Of a stretch of DNA of 33,307 nucleotides, positions 11,555-19,538 are shown piece after piece. Every line of letters starts with the position of its first letter. Positions within the stretch are counted from its first letter, which is position 1. Under the pieces are notes generated by a model. The model was not told the origin of the DNA and did no database searches. It saw only the letters and a list, made by a program, of their open reading frames with translations. The DNA comes from a virus, in the IMG/VR virus record IMGVR_UViG_3300022929_000106, positions 1-33,307 of that record, one strand, 5' to 3'. The position numbers and the translations under genes are program-made.

Positions 11555-11558
11555 TAGG

Positions 11559-11616
11559 TAGGGGGTCAAAAAGTTGCCATTAGGACAGTGTCAGTAGTCC
11601 TTCCCTAGCATTTTTT
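11559..11616 (+). terminator. Probable terminator after the small terminase gene
   Basis: An outer pair TAGGG (11559-11563)/CCCTA (11603-11607) and an inner AGGAC (11582-11586)/GTCCT (11597-11601) precede six T (11611-11616). The stems are short, so termination may be partial. The first TTTGTGCGTTG element follows 12 bases later. Confidence 0.45.
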
Positions 11617-11627
11617 CCATTAAAGGT

Positions 11628-11638
11628 TTTGTGCGTTG
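11628..11638 (+). promoter_or_regulatory. Late-block element TTTGTGCGTTG, copy 1
   Basis: It precedes the group of small genes starting at 11706. TTGCTT at its 3' end, 17 bases and TAGAAA (11659) could form a weak promoter, with an AAAAAATATTTTT run between. The 11-mer occurs four times, always shortly before a late gene group. Confidence 0.6.
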
Positions 11639-11705
11639 CTTCAAAAAATATTTTTCCTTAGAAAGGTACGCAGGTGAACTTGGTTTACCGAATAGGAGTT
11701 TAGCT

Positions 11706-12005
11706 ATGAGAACACCAGCTTGGACGCGTAAAGAGGGTAAGAACCCTAGGGGTGGCTTGAATGCCAAGGGCCGTGCGTCTTACAAGGGTGGCACGTTGAA
11801 GCCTCCAGTGAAGAGTGGTGACAATCCTCGTCGTGCCAGTTTCTTGGCAAGGATGGCTGGGATGCGTGGCCCAGAGCGGGATGCCAAGGGTAAACCTACT
11901 CGTCTTCTTCTCAGCCTAAGAGCGTGGGGTGCCAGTAGTAAGGCTGACGCACGTGCCAAGGCTAGGGCTATTAGTAAGAGAAATAAGAACAAGGATACTG
12001 CATAA
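11706..12005 (+). CDS. Small basic DUF6321-like protein
   Basis: 99 residues from ATG 11706 (AGGAG upstream); a longer frame begins at 11631 but lacks a ribosome site. The first 70 residues carry 'WTRKEGKNPRGGLNAKGRAS' followed by 'YKGGTLKPPVKSGDN' and 'ARMAGMRGPERDAKGKPTRL', a pattern I remember from small phage proteins labelled DUF6321. The C-terminus is Ala/Lys/Arg-rich. It is strongly basic. Role unknown; position between the terminase subunits suggests packaging or head assembly. Confidence 0.7.
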   Translation: MRTPAWTRKEGKNPRGGLNAKGRASYKGGTLKPPVKSGDNPRRASFLARMAGMRGPERDAKGKPTRLLLSLRAWGASSKADARAKARAISKRNKNKDTA

Positions 12006-12241
12006 TGCCTATGGGTAAAGGAACGTATGGATCGAAGGTTGGTCGTCCACCAAAGAAACGTCAATCTCTTCTCAGCCAATACGATGCTGCCGAAGCAGAG
12101 CTAGAAAAGATTATGAATAATGTGCCAGAGGGTGGGTTGAGCAAAGAGAAGGATGATCGTGCTCGCAAGCTCCGCAGCCTTCTTAGCAAACTTGGCACTC
12201 AGCTTTCTGACATGCCTGACACAGAGAAAAGGTTTCCGTAA
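12005..12241 (+). CDS. Hypothetical small basic protein
   Basis: 78 residues, starting in the TAATG overlap with the previous gene. The start 'MPMGKGTYGSKVGRPPKKRQ' recurs, as I remember, in marine phages; it contains a GRPPKK patch like an AT-hook. A charged helical part (EAELEKIMNN... RKLRSLLSKLG) follows. Binding of DNA is plausible but unproven. Confidence 0.6.
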   Translation: MPMGKGTYGSKVGRPPKKRQSLLSQYDAAEAELEKIMNNVPEGGLSKEKDDRARKLRSLLSKLGTQLSDMPDTEKRFP

Positions 12242-12408
12242 TGGCAGTTAATGCAGCGGGTAATTACACTAAGCCAAAGATGAGAAAGTCTTTGTTTAGT
12301 GCCATTAAAGCCAAGGCCACGCATGGCACTGCTGCTGGACAATGGAGTGCCAGAAAGGCGCAACTTCTTGCCAAGGAATATAAAAAACGTGGTGGAGGAT
12401 ACCGATAA
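12241..12408 (+). CDS. 55-residue basic protein
   Basis: It reads MAVNAAGNYTKPKMRKSLFS at the start and ends 'GQWSARKAQLLAKEYKKRGG' plus GYR. The end is a compact motif that I remember in several small phage proteins, so the gene is real despite its size. Starts and stops overlap neighbours by TAATG on both sides. Net charge is strongly positive. Function unknown. Confidence 0.75.
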   Translation: MAVNAAGNYTKPKMRKSLFSAIKAKATHGTAAGQWSARKAQLLAKEYKKRGGGYR

Positions 12409-12758
12409 TGAATGAGATGAACTCTTTTTTAGAAGAATTGCACACTAGAGAGTCGGGTGGTCGCGGCGAAAAGAACAGAACAAAAGGTGCAATTAGAAGA
12501 TGGCTGCGCTCAGTTATTGCAGAAACAAAGGCTAGAGAAAAGTCTTTGATGAAAAACCCAAACAAAGAAACTGTAGTGGTTGATCCTGAAGATGGTCCTC
12601 AGCCTGCTAAAAACAAAGACAAAGCCAAAGAGCAGAAAAAAGTTCGCATGAAAGCAACTAAGATGCTTAGTGGCATGGGCGGTGGAGGCGGCAGCATTAA
12701 GTCACCTGATGAAACAGCGCGTGGTCGTATGTCACTTTTGAAAAAGAAGCAAATGTAA
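12408..12758 (+). CDS. Hypothetical charged protein
   Basis: 116 residues, rich in Lys, Arg and Glu, with a 'GRGEKNRTKGAIRRWLRSVI' segment near the N-terminus, an acidic 'VVVDPEDGPQ' and a Gly-rich turn (GMGGGGGSI) near 90. Probably largely disordered. No family recognised. TAATG overlaps on both sides place it in the same transcript as its neighbours. Confidence 0.6.
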   Translation: MNEMNSFLEELHTRESGGRGEKNRTKGAIRRWLRSVIAETKAREKSLMKNPNKETVVVDPEDGPQPAKNKDKAKEQKKVRMKATKMLSGMGGGGGSIKSPDETARGRMSLLKKKQM

Positions 12759-12994
12759 TGAAGGCTCCTCAGAAGTCACTACTCAATTGGGGAAAGCAGA
12801 AATGGCGCACCAAGTCTGGCAAGAAGTCTAGTGAGACTGGTGAGCGTTACCTTCCTAGCAAGGCTATTGCTGCTCTTAGTGATTCTGAATATGCAGCTAC
12901 AACCAGAGCTAAACGAGAGGGCAAGGCAAAGGGTAAGCAGTTTGTGGCTCAACCGAAAGCGATTGCTCGGAAAGTAAAGAAGTATAGGACATAA
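12758..12994 (+). CDS. Small basic DUF5872-like protein
   Basis: 78 residues. 'KSLLNWGKQKWRTKSGKKSS', 'TGERYLPSKAIAALSDSEYA', 'ATTRAKREGKAKGKQFVAQP' and 'IARKVKKYR' make up nearly the whole protein, matching a motif I remember as DUF5872, seen in phages and large eukaryotic DNA viruses. The label is from memory. Strongly basic; no enzyme motif. Lies between terminase subunit genes. Confidence 0.65.
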   Translation: MKAPQKSLLNWGKQKWRTKSGKKSSETGERYLPSKAIAALSDSEYAATTRAKREGKAKGKQFVAQPKAIARKVKKYRT

Positions 12995-12995
12995 C

Positions 12996-13226
12996 ATGGC
13001 ATGGTATTTACCCACTGGTGAACTCTATACTGGCGAGACACATGAGCTTGCTGGAACAACTTATAGCGGCAAAACGAGAACCCCTGACTCGCGCCGCTTG
13101 GTGGAAGGGCCAGAACCAACACGTTCTCGCAGCTCCAAGGGACGATTGAAGGCAGACGACCCTTCCACTCCTGATGTTAATGAGGCTTATTCTAAGCCTA
13201 AAAAGAAAGTCACAAAGAAGAAATGA
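12996..13226 (+). CDS. Hypothetical small protein
   Basis: 76 residues starting 'MAWYLPTGELYTGETHELAG', a short beta-hairpin-like motif that I remember from other marine phages. The rest is polar and Lys/Arg-rich, ending KKKVTKKK. The start is one base after the previous stop, and the end overlaps the next start (ATGA). Function unknown. Confidence 0.6.
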   Translation: MAWYLPTGELYTGETHELAGTTYSGKTRTPDSRRLVEGPEPTRSRSSKGRLKADDPSTPDVNEAYSKPKKKVTKKK

Positions 13227-13423
13227 GCTTTGTAAATTCACTGAAGCCAGAAGAACTTCGTATGCTTCGTGGCATTGTAAAGAAAGTTCACTTCCAGCAT
13301 GTAGATGAAAAGCATGGGAAGATGTTTGTAACAAACTATATGCTAGACCAAGTGATAGACAATATCGGCCCTGATGTGGCAGAGTGCATGATTAAGGTCG
13401 GAGTAGACAAAGGACTGCGATAG
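13223..13423 (+). CDS. Hypothetical small protein before the large terminase
   Basis: 66 residues with helices 'SLKPEELRMLRGIVKKVHFQ' and 'MLDQVIDNIGPDVAECMIKV'. Similar short proteins precede terminase genes in other podoviruses, as I remember. The start overlaps the preceding stop (ATGA); its TAG overlaps the GTG start of the terminase gene. Function unknown, possibly head assembly. Confidence 0.65.
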   Translation: MSFVNSLKPEELRMLRGIVKKVHFQHVDEKHGKMFVTNYMLDQVIDNIGPDVAECMIKVGVDKGLR

Positions 13424-14946
13424 TGGTTGATTTTAAGTACAAGCCTGACGGTGAAGTGCTAAAGTCCTTTATGAAGGACGATACTTTCTTTCGTGGGATT
13501 CGAGGGCCAGTAGGGAGTGGTAAAAGTGTTGGATGTTGTGTTGAGGTTTTTCGGAGAGCACTTCAACAAAAGAAAGGGCCAGACGGATTACGAAAGTCTC
13601 GATGGGCTATTATACGGAACACAAACCCACAGCTACGAACTACAACTATTAAGACATGGCTTGACTGGTTCCCAGAAAACGAATGGGGAAAGTTCACATG
13701 GTCAGTCCCATACACCCACAATATCAAGCGCGGCGAAGTCGAACTTGAAGTAATCTTCCTTGCCCTTGATCGTCCCGAAGATGTCAAGAAACTCCTCTCT
13801 CTCGAACTGACTGGCATCTGGATCAATGAGGCAAGGGAGATACCGAAGTCTATCATTGATGCGTGTACCATGCGTGTTGGTCGTTACCCTTCTATGCGTG
13901 ACGGTGGCCCAAGCTGGACTGGTGTTATTGCAGATACCAACGCGCCAGAGGAAGATCATTGGTGGCCTATCATGTCTGGCGAGGTGCCAATCCCAGACCA
14001 CATTCCGCGCGAACAAGCCAAGATGCTGGTGAAGCCCGATAACTGGCAGTTCTTTACGCAACCTTCTGGGATGCTAGAGGTTCGCAGTGAAGAAGGTGAG
14101 ATTGAAGATTACAAGCCAAACAAGGATGCTGAAAATCGTCGGCACATGCTTGAGAACTATTACCCTAATCTTATACGCGGTAAGACCAAGAGTTGGATTG
14201 ATGTTTATGTAATGAACAAGTTGGGTGCCATTCAGGATGGTAAGCCTATCTATCCGATGTTTGCACAAGATGTTCATGTGGCTAAGGAAGAAATACCAGT
14301 TGCAGCCTCTCAGCCTCTTTATATTGGCTTGGACTTTGGGCTTACCCCTGCTGCCACTATAGGTCAGAAGGTGCGTGGCAGATGGTTGATTCAGTCTGAG
14401 ATCGTTGCCTTTGACATGGGCATTGTTCGTTTTGCAGAAGTTCTACGCCAAGAGATTGCCACACGTTTTTCAGAAGTATCTGATGTGTATATCTATGGTG
14501 ATCCCGCTGGTGACTTTAGAGCGCAGACTGATGAATCTACTCCCTTTCACATTCTGCGTGGGGCTGGCTTGAGGGCGTTCCCTGCACCCTCCAACTCTGT
14601 TGACCTCCGTCTTGAGTCAGTCTCCTCCCAGCTGAACAAGATGGTAGATGGTAAGCCAGCCTTCTTAATTGATCGTAGGTGCCAACAGTTAATCAAAGGG
14701 TTTGAGGGCGGCTATCAGTACAAGCGTATGGAGGTTAGTGGTGAGAGGTACGCTGATAAACCTGACAAGAATATGTATTCGCATATCCACGACGCATTAC
14801 AGTATATGATGCTTGGTGCTGGTGAGGGTCGCGCACTTATGACCAATCAGAAACCAGCCAAAGTTGTTAATGCATCAAGGAACTTTAATGTCTTTGGGAA
14901 AAACAAGACACAGAAGAAGCCAAGCGTTTGGTCTTTTGTGCGTTGA
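13423..14946 (+). CDS. terL: Terminase large subunit
   Basis: 507 residues. The ATPase domain has Walker A 'GPVGSGKS' (28-35), Walker B 'GIWINEARE' (131-139) and 'GVIADTNAP' (167-175) as the coupling motif. The nuclease domain has D304 in 'YIGLDFGLTP', D360 in 'VYIYGDPAGD' and D457 in 'SHIHDALQYM', the three-acid RNase H-like site. It drives DNA into the prohead and cuts it. Length is as usual. GTG start overlaps the previous stop (TAGTG). The last codons contain the TTTGTGCGTTG element (14935-14945), which controls the next group. Confidence 0.95.
   Translation: MVDFKYKPDGEVLKSFMKDDTFFRGIRGPVGSGKSVGCCVEVFRRALQQKKGPDGLRKSRWAIIRNTNPQLRTTTIKTWLDWFPENEWGKFTWSVPYTHNIKRGEVELEVIFLALDRPEDVKKLLSLELTGIWINEAREIPKSIIDACTMRVGRYPSMRDGGPSWTGVIADTNAPEEDHWWPIMSGEVPIPDHIPREQAKMLVKPDNWQFFTQPSGMLEVRSEEGEIEDYKPNKDAENRRHMLENYYPNLIRGKTKSWIDVYVMNKLGAIQDGKPIYPMFAQDVHVAKEEIPVAASQPLYIGLDFGLTPAATIGQKVRGRWLIQSEIVAFDMGIVRFAEVLRQEIATRFSEVSDVYIYGDPAGDFRAQTDESTPFHILRGAGLRAFPAPSNSVDLRLESVSSQLNKMVDGKPAFLIDRRCQQLIKGFEGGYQYKRMEVSGERYADKPDKNMYSHIHDALQYMMLGAGEGRALMTNQKPAKVVNASRNFNVFGKNKTQKKPSVWSFVR
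14935..14945 (+). promoter_or_regulatory. Late-block element TTTGTGCGTTG, copy 2
   Basis: It overlaps the final codons and TGA stop of the terminase gene. As in copy 1, AAAAAATATT follows. The next gene begins 48 bases downstream. A related TTCTGTGC...GAATAGAC lies in the remaining gap. Confidence 0.6.
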
Positions 14947-14992
14947 AAAAATATTCATTCTGTGCTTTTGAATAGACAAAGAGGATTTTGTT

Positions 14993-15610
14993 ATGTGCGG
15001 AAAAGAAACTAAAGCTGCAAGTGAAAGCAAGAGTAAGAGCAAAGCTCCTACAATTGTTAAGAATATCTCAACAGATGTTAAGATTGCAACAAGTACATTT
15101 GGATTAGGTGGTCAAGCACAAAAAGATAAAATTGTTTCGCTTGGTTACAGTCCAGAAGCAGCCGAGGACTACCAAGCACGATCAAAGGCAAGTATGGCAA
15201 GAGCTTTAGCTGAAGAAAAAAGAATTTCTAAGAAGAGAAGTAAACAGGCAGTTGCAACCACAACAACCGACACTGATGACACTGAAACTACAGAAACAAC
15301 AGCAACAACTACTACTAATACAACAACAGAACGTGAAACAGATATAGGCGGGGCTGGCACAACAAGTGTAACTGCTGAGTCAATCTATACTCGTGATCCA
15401 GAAGAAGCGATGAGCGACCAAGAGAAGTTGGCGCAAGCAGAGCTTCGTCGGCAGCGTCAGCAACGTGCTATTGGTAAAGCTGAGAGATTAAGAACACGCC
15501 TAGAAAGCGCACAGAAGTTTGGGCCACAAGGTCGCCGTGGTGGTCGTGGTCGCCGTTCATTAATGACAGGTTCTCGCGGTGGGATCGGATACTATAGTAG
15601 GTTTAAATAA
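14993..15610 (+). CDS. Hypothetical Thr-rich protein before the portal gene
   Basis: 205 residues. A low-complexity Thr/Glu/Asp linker covers about residues 84-118, between a Lys/Ser-rich N-terminal part and a helical, Arg/Gln-rich C-terminal part. The end 'GRRGGRGRRSLMTGSRGGIG' plus YYSRFK is like a short motif I remember in marine podovirus proteins next to the portal. The end overlaps the portal ATG (TAATG). Probably a minor virion or head-assembly protein; not identified. Confidence 0.65.
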   Translation: MCGKETKAASESKSKSKAPTIVKNISTDVKIATSTFGLGGQAQKDKIVSLGYSPEAAEDYQARSKASMARALAEEKRISKKRSKQAVATTTTDTDDTETTETTATTTTNTTTERETDIGGAGTTSVTAESIYTRDPEEAMSDQEKLAQAELRRQRQQRAIGKAERLRTRLESAQKFGPQGRRGGRGRRSLMTGSRGGIGYYSRFK

Positions 15611-17154
15611 TGCATGATCCAAAAAAATACCTAGAACGGTACGAGAAAGCTAAGGCGCACCGCCAGAACTTCGTTGATTTGTTTGAAGAGTGTTACGAAT
15701 ACGCGCTGCCTCAACGTGAATCCTTCTATTATGAAACCGCAGGTCAGCGTCGAGATGATAAGATATTCGACGAGACAGCCGTTGTTGGCGTTCAGGAATT
15801 TGCATCTCGCTTACAGTCTGGCCTTGTTCCTAACTTTGCACGTTGGGCAGACCTAGCCGCTGGATCAGAAATACCTCCGCAAGAGCGCGACATTGTAGAC
15901 AATGATCTTGATGAAGTGACGGAATACGTCTTTGAGATTCTTCAGAACTCTAACTTTGGCCAAGAGGTACACGAGTCATTTATGGACTTGGCAGTTGGCA
16001 CTGGCATTCTTTGTGTAGAAGAGGGCGATGCCCTTAATCCTATTGTCTTCTCAGCAATCCCGCTTCCACATGTAGTGTTGGATACTGGCCCAGATGATAA
16101 GATTGACCATGTTTTCCGTGAGCGTAAAGGGATTCGCAACTCAGACCTAAAGTACATGTATCCCAAAGGAACATTCGATGCGCGTGTAGAGCAGCGCATT
16201 ACTCGTGATCCAGAAGGCAAATGCACATTGCTTGAGGTGGTTTGCAAAGACTACACAAAGAAAAACCAAGAGGCATATCTTTACTATGTAATTGATATGA
16301 ACACTAAGACTTACATCATGGATGAAACCTTTACTGGCGTTGGCTCAAATCCATACGTTTGTTTCCGTTGGTCTAAGTGTGCAGGTGAAGTCTATGGTCG
16401 TGGGCCGCTTATCAATGCGCTGTCTGCTATTAAAACAACTAACCTTACCATCCAATTGATCCTAGAGAATGCACAAATGGCTATCTCTGGCATCTATCAA
16501 ATGGATGATGATGGCATTATTAACCCCGATACAATTAACTTAGTGCCAGGGACAATCATTCCTAAGTCACCACAATCCGTTGGATTGCAGCCAGTACAGG
16601 CCGCTGGTCGCTTTGATGTAGCTGATATTGTTCTAAGTGACATGCGTTTGAATATTAAACGCGCCTTATACAATGATATGCTTGGCAACCCAGACCGAAC
16701 ACCAGCAAGTGCCACCGAAGTAGCGGAGCGTATGGCAGACTTATCTCGTCGTATTGGCTCTGCCTTTGGTCGCCTTCAAGCTGAGTTGGTTCAGCCAGTA
16801 TTGCAGCGTGTTATTCATATCTTGAAGAAGCAAGGCCGCATTGAAATACCAACTGTAAATGGTCGTGAGGTAAAGATTCGCTCTGTTTCCCCACTGGCGC
16901 AAGCACAATCGAACCAAGATATTACTTCCGTTTCTCGCTTCTTAGAGCTTGTGAATGGATACTTTGGCCCTGACATGACTAACATACTAATCGACTCAGA
17001 AGAGACAGCAGTATTCCTTGCTAAAAAGTTTGGTGTACCAGAGGGCTTGATTCGTGATGCAGAAGATCGTAGACAGATAGTTGCAATGATGCAGCAAATG
17101 CAGCAGATGCAACAACAGCAACAGATCGCAGGACCACAGCTTGCCGCAGAATAG
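15610..17154 (+). CDS. Portal (head-to-tail connector) protein
   Basis: 514 residues, close to the 536 of T7 gp8. Recognised by 'FVDLFEECYEYALPQRESFY', 'DDKIFDETAVVGVQEFASRL', 'GLVPNFARWADL' and, in the middle, 'YGRGPLINALSAIKTTN' and 'TPASATEVAERMADLSRR'. It forms the ring at one head vertex through which DNA passes. The C-terminus is Gln/Met-rich. It is followed, with a 14-base overlap, by a small gene with a TTG start. Confidence 0.95.
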   Translation: MHDPKKYLERYEKAKAHRQNFVDLFEECYEYALPQRESFYYETAGQRRDDKIFDETAVVGVQEFASRLQSGLVPNFARWADLAAGSEIPPQERDIVDNDLDEVTEYVFEILQNSNFGQEVHESFMDLAVGTGILCVEEGDALNPIVFSAIPLPHVVLDTGPDDKIDHVFRERKGIRNSDLKYMYPKGTFDARVEQRITRDPEGKCTLLEVVCKDYTKKNQEAYLYYVIDMNTKTYIMDETFTGVGSNPYVCFRWSKCAGEVYGRGPLINALSAIKTTNLTIQLILENAQMAISGIYQMDDDGIINPDTINLVPGTIIPKSPQSVGLQPVQAAGRFDVADIVLSDMRLNIKRALYNDMLGNPDRTPASATEVAERMADLSRRIGSAFGRLQAELVQPVLQRVIHILKKQGRIEIPTVNGREVKIRSVSPLAQAQSNQDITSVSRFLELVNGYFGPDMTNILIDSEETAVFLAKKFGVPEGLIRDAEDRRQIVAMMQQMQQMQQQQQIAGPQLAAE

Positions 17155-17395
17155 TCACATTGGATTAGATGGAATACATCGAACCAAGGAAGATGAAGAC
17201 AAGATTAGCCTGAACATAGCTTCTTTATTCTCAGAACCTACTGGACAGGCAGTCTTAAAATACTTGCGTAGTATTACAATTGAAATGGTTGGTGGCCCTG
17301 AGATTACTGACGCATCACTGCGTCACCTTGAGGGTCAGCGTCACATTGTTGGCCTGATAGAACGACATGTTCAGAGAGGGCATAAGATCAAATGA
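17141..17395 (+). CDS. Small Bbp19-like conserved phage protein
   Basis: 84 residues. 'LFSEPTGQAVLKYLRSITIE' (29-48) and 'HLEGQRHIVGLIERHVQRG' (62-80) match the short family named, as I remember, for Bbp19 and found beside portal genes of podoviruses. TTG 17141 is the only in-frame start before the conserved part, with AGGA seven bases upstream. The end overlaps the scaffold start by 4 bases. A head-assembly role is likely from position. Confidence 0.65.
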   Translation: MPQNSHIGLDGIHRTKEDEDKISLNIASLFSEPTGQAVLKYLRSITIEMVGGPEITDASLRHLEGQRHIVGLIERHVQRGHKIK

Positions 17396-18135
17396 ATGAG
17401 CAAGTAACAGAAACGCCAGCACAAGAAGAAGGCTTACCGCCAGCCGAAGAACGAGACTTTGTGGTAGCCGAGGACGTTCAGCCAGAACGTCCCGAATGGC
17501 TACCTGAGAAATACAAATCAGGCGAAGACTTGGCTAAGGCATACAAAGAATTGGAGTCTAAGCTTGGCACACGCGAAGAGGAGTTTCGTGAAAAGTTCAT
17601 CGAAGAACTGAATGCAGAAGCATACAAAGATCGACCAGAGTCATCAGGTGACTATCAACTTCCTGACTTTGTGGACGAAGGTGAGGCAATAGATAGCGAC
17701 CTTGTTAAGTGGTGGGCAGAGCTTTCATACGAGAATGGCTTTAGCCAAGATGAGTTTGCCAAAGGCATTGAGATGGTGATTGGCTCTATGAATGCTGATG
17801 TGCCAGACGTAGAAGCTGAGATGGGTAAGCTTGGTGACAATGCAAACGCGCGAATAGAAGCGGCTGCTTTGTTCTCAAACAAGTTTTTCCCAGAAGAACA
17901 TATGCCTTCAATTGAGCGTTTGACAGAAACAGCCGATGGCTTAATAGCACTTGAGTTCATTATGGATCAAGTCAAAGGTGCGTCAGTTAATGGTGAATCA
18001 ACACCTGTTGACCAGATCACGGAAGAAAGCTTGCGCAGTATGATGCAAGATGAACGCTACTGGAATCCAGCGCGTAGAGACATGGATTATGTAAAACAGG
18101 TTGATGATGGCTGGCAAAAGTTTACAAGAAGTTAA
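17392..18135 (+). CDS. Capsid assembly scaffolding protein
   Basis: 247 residues, very acidic, with 'RPEWLPEKYKSGEDLAKAYK' then 'ELESKLG' (33-59), the signature of T7-type scaffolds, and a long helical centre. The end 'WQKFTRS' carries basic residues as expected for binding the shell. It guides assembly of the major capsid protein and then leaves the head. T7 gp9 is about 300 residues. The next gene begins within its last codons. Confidence 0.88.
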   Translation: MNEQVTETPAQEEGLPPAEERDFVVAEDVQPERPEWLPEKYKSGEDLAKAYKELESKLGTREEEFREKFIEELNAEAYKDRPESSGDYQLPDFVDEGEAIDSDLVKWWAELSYENGFSQDEFAKGIEMVIGSMNADVPDVEAEMGKLGDNANARIEAAALFSNKFFPEEHMPSIERLTETADGLIALEFIMDQVKGASVNGESTPVDQITEESLRSMMQDERYWNPARRDMDYVKQVDDGWQKFTRS

Positions 18136-18634
18136 GGTAATCAAAAGGGGGTTGTCATATCTAACCCCCATGCAACACTATCACATAGAAGAGTTCTATG
18201 AATGTGTGCATCCCTACAATGCCAGTGAAATGATTGAGCTTGGCTATGAAAGCCCACATCACTGCCTTACAGAAATGTATAACAATTCAGAAGCTTACGT
18301 CTGTCGCAACCAAGATGGCGATATAGCTTTTGTTGGAGGGCTTTGGTTTGGCGGTGAGTCACCACAGATGTTCTGCATGTTTGCTAACAATCTAGCAAAG
18401 AACGTAGTTCTTACTGCTAAGATGTCAAAAGCAATGCTCAGAATGTTTGATGAAGTGCATCCAGTAATGACAATGACTGTCTTTTCTAAGTTTGAACACA
18501 TGCTAAATTGGGCTGTATGGCTTGGCTTTGAACCTTGTGGGATAACAGAAGATGATCGTTATGTTGAATTTGTGCGTTGCCTTTTAATAGAAAATAGTGT
18601 TACGGATAAGTCATTGCGGCCCGTAGTGCATTGA
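18107..18634 (+). CDS. GNAT-like protein between scaffold and capsid genes
   Basis: 175 residues from ATG 18107 (AGG six bases upstream); ATG 18170 just after a GC hairpin is the other option. 'AYVCRNQDGDIAFVGGLW', 'MFANNLAKNVVLTAKMSK', 'AMLRMFDEVHPVMTMTVFSK' and 'WAVWLGFEPCG' follow the strand order of acetyltransferase-like folds, as in the T7 gp13-type virion assembly protein. Acetyl-CoA-binding residues are not clearly kept, so it may be a structural relative. The third TTTGTGCGTTG element is inside its last codons (18569-18579). Confidence 0.7.
   Translation: MAGKSLQEVKVIKRGLSYLTPMQHYHIEEFYECVHPYNASEMIELGYESPHHCLTEMYNNSEAYVCRNQDGDIAFVGGLWFGGESPQMFCMFANNLAKNVVLTAKMSKAMLRMFDEVHPVMTMTVFSKFEHMLNWAVWLGFEPCGITEDDRYVEFVRCLLIENSVTDKSLRPVVH
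18147..18169 (+). repeat. Hairpin GGGGGTT / AACCCCC just before ATG 18170
   Basis: A perfect 7-bp stem with a 9-base loop ends exactly where an in-frame ATG begins. No T-run follows, so it is not a terminator. It could hide a ribosome site or separate translation of the scaffold and GNAT-like genes. Confidence 0.6.
18569..18579 (+). promoter_or_regulatory. Late-block element TTTGTGCGTTG, copy 3
   Basis: Inside the 3' end of the GNAT-like gene, 137 bases before the capsid start; CCTTTTAATAGAAAATAG follows. A promoter here would feed the most abundant virion protein. Confidence 0.55.
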
Positions 18635-18647
18635 TCGGCCCTTAACA

Positions 18648-18682
18648 GGATACCCGAATTGAGATGAGAGCGCGGATACCCG
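18648..18682 (+). repeat. Direct repeat GGATACCCG in capsid leader
   Basis: Copies at 18648-18656 and 18674-18682, 26 bases apart, lie in the 82-base leader of the capsid gene. CGGCCC is also doubled just upstream. Confidence 0.7.
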
Positions 18683-18716
18683 TAGCAATCAGGAAACTCA
18701 AACAAGGACTGTTAAA

Positions 18717-19526
18717 ATGGCTAATACAATTGACCAAGCCTTCATCAAGCAGTTTGAGACTGAGGTTCACATGGCGTACCAGCGTATGGGTTCCAAGCTA
18801 CGGAACACCATTCGTTCTACGAATGTGACAGGCTCAACAGCTCGATTCCAGAAGATCGGAACAGGTTCCGCTTCTACTAAATCACGTAACGGTGACGTTA
18901 CAACAATGGAACTAGCGCACACCAATGTCGAAGTAACTATGGCTGACTACTATGCAGCGGAATACATCGACAAGCTAGACGAATTGAAAATCAACATCAA
19001 TGAACGTCAAGCTGTTGCTCAATCTGCTGCTGCTGCTCTAGGTCGTCAAACAGACGCGCTTATCGTTGCTGCAATGGATGCTGGTGCAAATGCTACTGCA
19101 ATCGCTGATACATCTGGCGCATTGGTTAAAGCAGACTTGCTAACATTGTTTGAAACATTTGGTACTGCTGATATTCCAGAAGATGGACAGCGTTACCTAG
19201 CAATGTCACCTGCTGGTTTTGCTGACTTGTTCAACATCAACGAGTTTGCATCATCAGACTTCGTTGGACCGCAAAACCTACCGTTTGCTGGCGGCATGAC
19301 AATGAAAGAGTTCTTGGGCTTCAAGATTTTCTCAACGTCTGCTGTAGCTGGTGGTAAGAACTTTGCGTACCACACAACTGCGGTTGGTATCGGCATTAAC
19401 TCTGACGTACAGACAGAAGTTAACTATGTACCACAGAAAGTTGCACACCTAGCAACCTCAATGATGTCAATGGGTTCAGTCGCTATCGACGCGAACGGCA
19501 TTTATGAAGTTCTAGACAACAACTAA
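18717..19526 (+). CDS. Major capsid protein
   Basis: 269 residues. 'ANTIDQAFIKQFETEVHMAY' start, 'GRQTDALIVAAMDAGANATA' centre, 'MSPAGFADLFNINEFASSDF' and 'NYVPQKVAHLATSMMSMGSV' are typical of short HK97-fold capsid proteins of marine podoviruses. It is smaller than T7 gp10A (345). AAGGA lies 8 bases before ATG. Codons are regular, as in a highly expressed gene. It follows the scaffold and a repeat-bearing leader; a hairpin terminator lies after the next small gene, as in T7. Confidence 0.9.
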   Translation: MANTIDQAFIKQFETEVHMAYQRMGSKLRNTIRSTNVTGSTARFQKIGTGSASTKSRNGDVTTMELAHTNVEVTMADYYAAEYIDKLDELKININERQAVAQSAAAALGRQTDALIVAAMDAGANATAIADTSGALVKADLLTLFETFGTADIPEDGQRYLAMSPAGFADLFNINEFASSDFVGPQNLPFAGGMTMKEFLGFKIFSTSAVAGGKNFAYHTTAVGIGINSDVQTEVNYVPQKVAHLATSMMSMGSVAIDANGIYEVLDNN

Positions 19527-19538
19527 GGAGATTAGACT

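Noticed and set aside
11631-11705. N-terminal extension of the DUF6321-like protein from 11631
   Set aside because: The conserved part and a good ribosome site begin at 11706, and the extension overlaps the late element.
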